Virus record (IMG/VR): IMGVR_UViG_3300044225_002299
Coordinates: 1-20,149 of that record
From: a virus
DNA length: 20,149 bases
Direction: 5' to 3' (one strand)
The stretch's first letter is position 1. The number at the start of each line of letters is the position of its first letter. Positions 15,749-20,149 of the stretch are shown one piece after another. A program made the position numbers and the translations under genes. Under the pieces are notes generated by a model, which was not told the origin of the DNA, did no database searches, and saw nothing but the letters and a program-made list of their open reading frames with translations.

Positions 15749-17128
15749 TTATGCGTCGTTAGCAGCGTCAGTAGTAAAGAATAATTTAATACCAAGTAAT
15801 CTTGCATCAGCATTTAAATCATCTGCTGAAACGTCTCTTGATATTTGAAAAAATACGTACTCATCTGTGCTAGGTGAGCCCGCTATAGTTACTGCTCCAC
15901 TTTCTGCTGTTACGTCTAAATCATTTGATGTCCCACTATGTGCTTTTGCTGTAGGTGCAACTGCAGTTCCAAAAGCAGTATTTAAATCTCCATTATCTGC
16001 TAGTGCAACGCCTTGCAAAGCCCACGATGTTGTTCCTGTGTCTGTTGAAGTGGCTGTGAAAAATGCTTGAAAAGTTATTGTGCCTTCGTTCCATGACTTA
16101 GGGAAAGCAACTGCAAACTGAGCAAACTCATCTGAATCTTTATCAAAATCTAAAACTTTTAACTCTGGACCATTTGATAATTCAACTTGCTCAATATCTG
16201 AACATCCATTTGTAGTATTGGGATACATTGCAACTGCTGGAACCCAAATAGTTTCTTTACCTGCAATTTTTATTGCAGCTGTATTATCTCCACCATCTAC
16301 GGCTTGTGCTACTCCAGTTCCGTTTGGAGCGATAGTAATATTTCCATTTGCACCATCAGTTATTGTAATCGTACCTGAGTTAGTTCCTGAATTAGTATCT
16401 AAAACAAGATCGTGTGCACCACTAGTTGTTATAGTTGCTGCAGCGGAACCTGTTCCAAACACAGTCTCTCCAGATCCTTTTGGTACGATAGCTATATCTA
16501 TGTTTGTATCGCCACCTGTTGCAGATAATGTTGGATCATTTCCTGTAGCAGCGTTTGCTATTGTAAACTCATTTACTGCAGAACTTGTAGCTGTAAGTTT
16601 AACTGACTCGTTACCGTTAGTGTCATTAATAGATGTACCAATTTTTGGTGAAGTTAGAGTTTTATTTGTTAAAGTTTGCGTCCCTGTAAGTGTTACATCA
16701 CCCATTCCAATATCAATAATATCTGGGTTAGTGCCATCGTTTGCAGAAGCAAATACGATTTTAACACTTGAAGGTGCAACCGCAACAGAACTTCCAGAAC
16801 CTGAAACATATTTAAATGTTACATCTTGTGAACCACTTGTTGAATTTTTTAAAAAGTAAAAAGTTTGAACATCAATAGGTATAGTTACGTTTCTTCCAGC
16901 ACTTAACGATCCTGTAAACTCGATCATTCTGTGTGCAAGAGTTGCACCAGTTGATCCATCAGATACTGAAAGAGTTGTATCTCCAGAATCAGATACTGCT
17001 TGTTGTGTAAATCCGCCTGCTATTTGTTCTAAAAGTTGTAAATTTGTATTTGTTTTCGTCCCCCATGTACCGGCGTTTTCACCAGTTGCTTGAAGTTCTA
17101 CACCTAATCCCGTAAATGTTGATGCCAT
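15749..17128 (-). CDS. Tail fibre-like structural protein
   Basis: A 459-residue protein. The N-terminus (GVELQATGENAGTWGTKTN then LQLLEQIAGG) is a signature of many marine phage fibre-like proteins and probably the virion-attachment part. Residues 40-150 are a beta region, residues 150-280 are Thr/Gly/Asn-rich repeats (TLTNKTLTSPKIGTSI, GSGETVFGTGSAA) typical of fibre stalks, and residues 290-459 form a compact beta domain starting IWVPAVAMYPN that may be the distal tip. The start has an AGGAG SD with good spacing. It is followed 12 bases later by the glycine-rich gene, so stalk and adhesin may form one appendage; that link is inferred. There is no sign of an endosialidase or lyase motif. 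Confidence 0.8.
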   Translation of the reverse strand: MASTFTGLGVELQATGENAGTWGTKTNTNLQLLEQIAGGFTQQAVSDSGDTTLSVSDGSTGATLAHRMIEFTGSLSAGRNVTIPIDVQTFYFLKNSTSGSQDVTFKYVSGSGSSVAVAPSSVKIVFASANDGTNPDIIDIGMGDVTLTGTQTLTNKTLTSPKIGTSINDTNGNESVKLTATSSAVNEFTIANAATGNDPTLSATGGDTNIDIAIVPKGSGETVFGTGSAAATITTSGAHDLVLDTNSGTNSGTITITDGANGNITIAPNGTGVAQAVDGGDNTAAIKIAGKETIWVPAVAMYPNTTNGCSDIEQVELSNGPELKVLDFDKDSDEFAQFAVAFPKSWNEGTITFQAFFTATSTDTGTTSWALQGVALADNGDLNTAFGTAVAPTAKAHSGTSNDLDVTAESGAVTIAGSPSTDEYVFFQISRDVSADDLNADARLLGIKLFFTTDAANDA

Positions 17129-17140
17129 AATTTTCTCCTA
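17123..17140 (-). promoter_or_regulatory. Stop/SD-fused ribosome binding site of the fibre-like gene
   Basis: This is the second copy of the 18-base element at 18600-18617: stop TAG fused to TAGGAG, then AAAATT and the ATG. It fixes the start of the 459-residue gene and couples it to the Trp-rich gene just upstream. Confidence 0.75.
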
Positions 17141-18154
17141 TGCGACGTCACTATATGTTATATTTGAGCCTGTTGCAACATCAGAATACGAAATATTTGA
17201 TCCTGTGTCAACATCTTGATAAGCTTGTATTCCAAATCCTGTTGATGATCCAAATCCTGCAAGAGAGGACGTTATTTGTTGTCCTGTTAGTCCAACCACG
17301 TCTGCAGGTGATATTGAACCCACAGATAAAGTTCTTGATAAACCAGATAATCCTACAGACATTTGATCTGGAGTTATTGATCCAACAGATAATGTTGCTG
17401 CTACACCGCTTACATCTACAATTTGTGCAGTTGTTATTTCAACTGATCCTGTAGAGCCAGCTATTGATTGACCAGATAATCCAACTACGTCGGAAGGTGA
17501 AATAGAACCTACTGAAGAATTTATTGATTGACCAGATAATCCAACTACATCTGCAGGAGTTATTGATCCAACAGAAGAAGTTATAGCAGATCCGGATAAT
17601 GAAACTGTTGGCGATAATATAATTGTTGTTGAACCAACTCCAAATGTTGAATTAACTCCTGTTACTCCAACCACATCCGCAGGGTTTAAAGTAAACATAC
17701 CCCAACCGTTGTCACCATAAGATGCGTTACTCCAACCATTAGCACCTAAATTTGATGTTATTGATTGACCATCTAATTCTACTGTTAAACCACTAAAACC
17801 CCATGACTCAAAGTTCCAAGTATCTCTGCCCCAACCTTGTTCTGGAAAAGCAGTAACTGATCCAACTGAAGATGTAATTGATTGACTTGATAATGTAATA
17901 GTTGGGTTATCACTTTCTCCATATGGACCACCATTCCAAGTATCTCTACCCCAACCATTTAAAGATCCTGATATAGGCTCTCCTAAAGATGCAGTTATAC
18001 TTTGACCAGTTAGTTGTGCTACTTCATCAGTAGCTTGACCCCATGATCCACCTGTATTCCATGCATCAACGCCCCAACCACTTGTAAAAGCTTCAGTTGT
18101 TCCCCAACGACCTGTGCCCCAGGTTGTTCCTGATTGGTTCCAAGTGTTTGCCAT
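17138..18154 (-). CDS. Trp-rich repeat protein, probable tail appendage
   Basis: A 338-residue protein with two repeat regions. Residues 1-151 hold 13 tryptophans in GWG-x-D-x-WN modules (GWGVDAWN at 26, GWGRDTWN at 67 and 107). From about residue 47 onward there are about ten copies of a roughly 13-20-residue beta repeat with consensus LSGQSITSSVGSI, some linked by SPADVVG. The last 25 residues repeat YSDVATGSNI. The repetitive beta architecture fits an elongated fibre or spike, although no phage fibre family is assigned with certainty. The start is set by a strong AGGAGG inside a palindrome, implying high and perhaps regulated translation. It lies between the adaptor and fibre-like genes. 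Its unusual Trp content close to a tryptophan-halogenase gene is noted as a finding. Confidence 0.78.
   Translation of the reverse strand: MANTWNQSGTTWGTGRWGTTEAFTSGWGVDAWNTGGSWGQATDEVAQLTGQSITASLGEPISGSLNGWGRDTWNGGPYGESDNPTITLSSQSITSSVGSVTAFPEQGWGRDTWNFESWGFSGLTVELDGQSITSNLGANGWSNASYGDNGWGMFTLNPADVVGVTGVNSTFGVGSTTIILSPTVSLSGSAITSSVGSITPADVVGLSGQSINSSVGSISPSDVVGLSGQSIAGSTGSVEITTAQIVDVSGVAATLSVGSITPDQMSVGLSGLSRTLSVGSISPADVVGLTGQQITSSLAGFGSSTGFGIQAYQDVDTGSNISYSDVATGSNITYSDVA
17462..17548 (-). repeat. 60-base-period direct repeat inside the Trp-rich protein gene
   Basis: A 27-base stretch at 17462-17488 is repeated exactly at 17522-17548, a spacing of 60 bases or 20 codons. It encodes the VVGLSGQSI part of the beta repeat. 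Near-identity at the DNA level suggests recent in-frame duplication and a route for repeat-number change. Confidence 0.8.
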
Positions 18155-18172
18155 AAGGAGGACCTCCTTATG
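18152..18172 (-). promoter_or_regulatory. Perfect inverted repeat holding the SD and start of the Trp-rich gene
   Basis: A 21-base perfect inverted repeat with 10-base arms around one central base. On the mRNA it reads CATAAGGAGG-T-CCTCCTTATG. It contains the upstream stop (TAA), a strong SD (AGGAGG) and the next start (ATG), with 8 bases between SD and ATG. The second arm is an anti-SD sequence in cis. A realistic hairpin would have about 8 base pairs and a 5-base loop, pairing both SD and ATG. I infer it could act as a translational switch, opened by ribosomes finishing the upstream gene. Confidence 0.7.
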
Positions 18173-18605
18173 CTAATCGTATGATTGCGTTTGTTGCGTC
18201 TGCTGCTGGAAATTGAATTGTAAAAGTTCCTGAAGAAACTGTCTTGTCACCGCCAAATGCAATTGCAGCAACTGCTTTATTTGATTGTGATGAATTATAA
18301 ATTAAACAACCATTAGCTGTAAAAGATGCAGAAGTAAAACTTACATCACTAAAATCACAAACTGCAGTTGATGAATCTAAAGTTGGAGTTACACTTGTTA
18401 AAGTTGCACCACCCGATGTGTAAGCAGTTCCAGATGAGTTTGTAATTTCGTTTGAAGTTGAGAAAGCCGTTGTGCTTGCTCCTAATGTTGCTGAACTTGT
18501 GAATAATGCTATTTTAAAAGTATTTCCAGTTGTGGCTGTAAAGTTATGTGTTCCAACTAAAAGCTCTTGTTTGAAACTATTACATATTGCCGATGTTATT
18601 GCCAT
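18168..18605 (-). CDS. Beta-rich virion protein of unknown role
   Basis: A 145-residue Ser/Thr/Ala-rich protein with almost no charged residues, predicted from composition to be all beta. It opens MAITSAICNSFKQELLVG and contains HNFTATTGNTFKIALF, a pattern I know from many marine phage structural modules with no firm function. The absence of Lys/Arg over long stretches and alternating Thr/Ser/hydrophobic residues suit an exposed, protease-resistant virion surface protein such as a decoration or short appendage. The start is fixed by TAGGAG six bases upstream. It lies directly after the adaptor gene and 13 bases ahead of the Trp-rich repeat protein. Function is inferred only from context. Confidence 0.78.
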   Translation of the reverse strand: MAITSAICNSFKQELLVGTHNFTATTGNTFKIALFTSSATLGASTTAFSTSNEITNSSGTAYTSGGATLTSVTPTLDSSTAVCDFSDVSFTSASFTANGCLIYNSSQSNKAVAAIAFGGDKTVSSGTFTIQFPAADATNAIIRLA

Positions 18606-18617
18606 AATTTTCTCCTA
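18600..18617 (-). promoter_or_regulatory. Stop/SD-fused ribosome binding site of the 18168-18605 gene
   Basis: On the minus strand the adaptor stop codon TAG is also the first part of the ribosome binding site TAGGAG, followed by AAAATT and the ATG. The same 18 bases recur at 17123-17140 before the fibre-like gene. Spacing of SD to ATG is 6 bases. This supports both starts and indicates termination-reinitiation coupling. Confidence 0.75.
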
Positions 18618-19319
18618 CGGGTTTACTGATCTTACCGGTATTCGAACAGTGCCATCTGTATAGTCATCTCTTCGTCTTCTACCGACTTGTTCGTTAGCAA
18701 ACTTTTGTACCTCAGTTTTATACTTGTTTTCGTATAGTGTCAACATATCTATTGGACCTTTTAAAAATCCATATGTCTCTGATAAACAACAGTACAGTAG
18801 CCCATTTGGAAAATTAAGACTAATATAATTAGTATCATTATTCTCTAATAGAACAGGCATAAAATTAAAATGTACCCTAAATTTATAATTTTGATCTGGA
18901 GTAGGAGCTATGGCTATACGTCCTGAAGTAGTATCAGATTCCCCTGTTGCTCCTCCGTACATAGCATAATATTTAGGTTTAGCTCTTTTTGCAGACTCGG
19001 TAGAGGGAACATATTCTTGTAAATATGTATAATCTTTTTTTTCTAAATATGAATTAGCACCTGTTGTAGCTGATGTAGAATCATAAACTTGTATACTTCT
19101 TATAAATAAGCATCCTGCTGGCGCGTTTATTTGATCTTGACCTGCAATAAAATTACCTATTTGTTGTTTCCTATCAGCATCAATAGGAACATCTCTCATT
19201 ATTCTATATTGTGCATTTAAAATAATATTTTCTAAAACAGAATCTGATAATACATTAGAGTCTGTTTCTGTATAACTTCTAATTTGTGTTTTTAATCCTG
19301 ATGCACTTAATCCTGCCAT
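18615..19319 (-). CDS. Head-tail adaptor (SU10 adaptor-like)
   Basis: A 234-residue protein. Its N-terminal half is helical (residues 1-60, with LSDSVLENIILNAQYRIMRDV), followed by a beta-rich centre and a helical, basic C-terminus (FANEQVGRRRRDD). Length and pattern match the adaptor that docks under the portal in short-tailed phages such as SU10, joining portal to nozzle. The middle segment RIAIAPTPDQNYKFRVHF is typical of these proteins, where a substrate-like hairpin packs against the tail ring. SD-like AGGA precedes the ATG, which overlaps the preceding stop by one base. The downstream gene starts 9 bases after its stop, inside a TAGGAG stop/SD fusion. Family assignment is from recognition of pattern, not a search. 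Confidence 0.72.
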   Translation of the reverse strand: MAGLSASGLKTQIRSYTETDSNVLSDSVLENIILNAQYRIMRDVPIDADRKQQIGNFIAGQDQINAPAGCLFIRSIQVYDSTSATTGANSYLEKKDYTYLQEYVPSTESAKRAKPKYYAMYGGATGESDTTSGRIAIAPTPDQNYKFRVHFNFMPVLLENNDTNYISLNFPNGLLYCCLSETYGFLKGPIDMLTLYENKYKTEVQKFANEQVGRRRRDDYTDGTVRIPVRSVNP

Positions 19320-19534
19320 TATACTATTCCTGCAACCTCTTTACAAATAGGACAACTTTTTTTGTATCTATTATGTGTTCCACATTTTATTGCTTTACCA
19401 TCAACATCTGTGTACATAGGTGTTTCTGGTTCTGGCATGTCTTCGTACAATTGAAGATGTTCATCTTTTTCAGGACATCCACATTGTTTAATACCAAATA
19501 AACTACATATAAAATTTTTTATTTTTTTAATCAT
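19319..19534 (-). CDS. Small Cys-rich protein, possible zinc knuckle
   Basis: A 71-residue protein. It begins with a basic amphipathic stretch (IKKIKNFICSLFGIK) and then has CGC at residues 18-20. Near the C-terminus C51, H54, C61 and C64 are arranged as C-x2-H-x6-C-x2-C, which could bind one zinc ion. The start overlaps the preceding stop (ATGA) and the stop shares one base with the adaptor ATG, so it is translationally coupled on both sides in a structural operon. I do not recognise the family. A minor virion or assembly protein is a guess from context. The overlaps on both sides support it being a real gene despite its size. Confidence 0.75.
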   Translation of the reverse strand: MIKKIKNFICSLFGIKQCGCPEKDEHLQLYEDMPEPETPMYTDVDGKAIKCGTHNRYKKSCPICKEVAGIV

Positions 19535-20025
19535 GCTGTTACTGTCACTGGTCCTGCTGATACAGAACCACCTCCTCCTGTCTCACTTATACTAGATGTT
19601 GTAGATGTTGCAAAGGTATAATTATCATCATTTGTTTTTGTAATTGTATATCCTGCAGCTAAATTTATTGTTGCTGCAGCCACTCCTCCAACAACATTTG
19701 CATCTCTAAAACAAACAGTTTCACCAGTTGATCGACCGTGGTTGGGTTCATTTACAGATATTGTTGTAGATCCATTTGTTGTAGTAAATGGATTTAATGG
19801 TAATAGTTTTGGAACAGCTGTTTCTATTCTGTCAGGTCTAACATGTCGTAATGATATTGCATCACCGTTCATAGGTTTTGGCTCTAGTTGTGGTTGTTTT
19901 GGTTCAAATTCAGATACATGCACAAAAGATCCATTCCATTCTCTAACCATTTCTTTATATGGAAACTCCATACCAGATCTATCTGATATTGCTCTTGCGT
20001 ATTTACCTGTTGCGTATTTTGCCAT
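19531..20025 (-). CDS. Virion structural protein with C-terminal beta-domain
   Basis: A 164-residue protein. The N-terminal part (residues 1-50) is hydrophilic, with the sequence AISDRSGMEFPYKEMVREWN, a style I associate with structural proteins of marine phages and uncultured marine viral contigs; its exact virion role is unknown to me. Residues 80-158 form a beta-rich domain opening with FTTTNGSTTISV, followed by an HG dipeptide and YTITKTNDDNYTFAT. This resembles an inserted domain of the nozzle protein at 6727-8934. AGGA lies 5 bases before the ATG, whose first base is shared with the upstream stop. The 3' end overlaps the next gene by four bases (ATGA). The role is inferred from neighbours: it lies just ahead of the adaptor gene. 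Confidence 0.8.
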   Translation of the reverse strand: MAKYATGKYARAISDRSGMEFPYKEMVREWNGSFVHVSEFEPKQPQLEPKPMNGDAISLRHVRPDRIETAVPKLLPLNPFTTTNGSTTISVNEPNHGRSTGETVCFRDANVVGGVAAATINLAAGYTITKTNDDNYTFATSTTSSISETGGGGSVSAGPVTVTA

Positions 20026-20149
20026 TATGATCCTGGGTAATATGCTTTAGGAGTAATGTGTGTGCTAGATGCAGAACCATCTTCTGCTAACGCTCTTGCA
20101 AACTCATCCTCGTAAACTAATTTCATTGTTTGAGTTAATTGTGGCACAT
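20025..20149 (-). CDS. 3' end of an unidentified virion gene (partial)
   Basis: The minus strand has an open frame entering from the window edge and ending at TAA (20025-20027). About 40 residues are visible. They include VYEDEFARALAEDGSAS and the ending ITPKAYYPGS. The stop overlaps the next ATG by one base (TAATG), the same junction used repeatedly between structural genes here, so it is almost certainly the upstream member of the same late operon. There is too little sequence to name a family. From its position before neck genes it is probably a head or neck component, which is inference only. Confidence 0.6.
   Translation of the reverse strand, partial: VPQLTQTMKLVYEDEFARALAEDGSASSTHITPKAYYPGS

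Noticed and set aside
16218-16859. 213-residue open frame on the plus strand
   Set aside because: It lies opposite the fibre-like gene, has a low-complexity Val/Pro/Ser composition typical of an antisense shadow, and has no SD. The same applies to the other plus-strand frames.
18152-18172. The palindrome as an intrinsic terminator or operator
   Set aside because: No U-run follows in either direction, and the element overlaps a stop, SD and start, so a translational role fits better.
1-20149. tRNA genes, CRISPR arrays, insertion sequences or attachment sites
   Set aside because: Gene junctions are all shorter than 30 bases and no cloverleaf, regular spacer array, transposase or integrase sequence is seen.

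Overview
The window looks like part of the late structural region of a tailed bacteriophage, most likely a short-tailed (podovirus-type) phage of a low-GC marine bacterium. SAR11-like hosts are the obvious candidates, but the host is inferred. The grounds are an AT-rich composition, unbroken co-directional gene packing with 1-14 base overlaps, and proteins of a style common in marine phage metagenomes (a GINKQ...EGQW nozzle protein, an SU10-type adaptor, glycine-rich and tryptophan-rich fibres, and internal proteins with repeated M-x-[DNE]-G-G motifs). Every supported gene is on the minus strand, so the transcriptional order runs from base 20149 down to base 1. I see no tRNA, CRISPR, insertion sequence, integrase, intrinsic terminator or recognisable promoter. 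No stretch over 30 bases lacks a gene.

Layout in transcription order. (1) 20149-18615, head/neck: the 3' end of an unidentified gene, a 164-aa structural protein, a small Cys-rich protein and a head-tail adaptor. (2) 18605-14269, probable appendages: a 145-aa beta-rich protein, a Trp-rich repeat protein, a fibre-like protein, a glycine-rich adhesin-like protein and a 155-aa Trp-rich protein. (3) 14245-8950, an AT-rich insert of eight tightly packed genes. It holds a flavin-dependent tryptophan-halogenase-type protein, six Fe(II)/2-oxoglutarate (2OG) oxygenase-fold proteins with recognisable metal ligands, and a seventh 2OG-like protein that has lost its distal His. (4) 8934-6055: the tail nozzle/hub and three small proteins. 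(5) 6045-1: four probable internal (ejected) virion proteins, the last a giant GTG-started protein of more than 915 residues that runs off the window.

The standout is block 3. A halogenase and a battery of divergent 2OG oxygenases form one overlapping translational unit wedged between appendage genes and the nozzle gene. Its genes mostly lack the Shine-Dalgarno (SD) sequences seen ahead of structural genes, and its first start codon sits in a hairpin. The block reads as an acquired oxidative-tailoring cassette. Whether it modifies virion proteins (for example the Trp-rich appendage protein just upstream), host molecules or a small metabolite cannot be decided from sequence alone.
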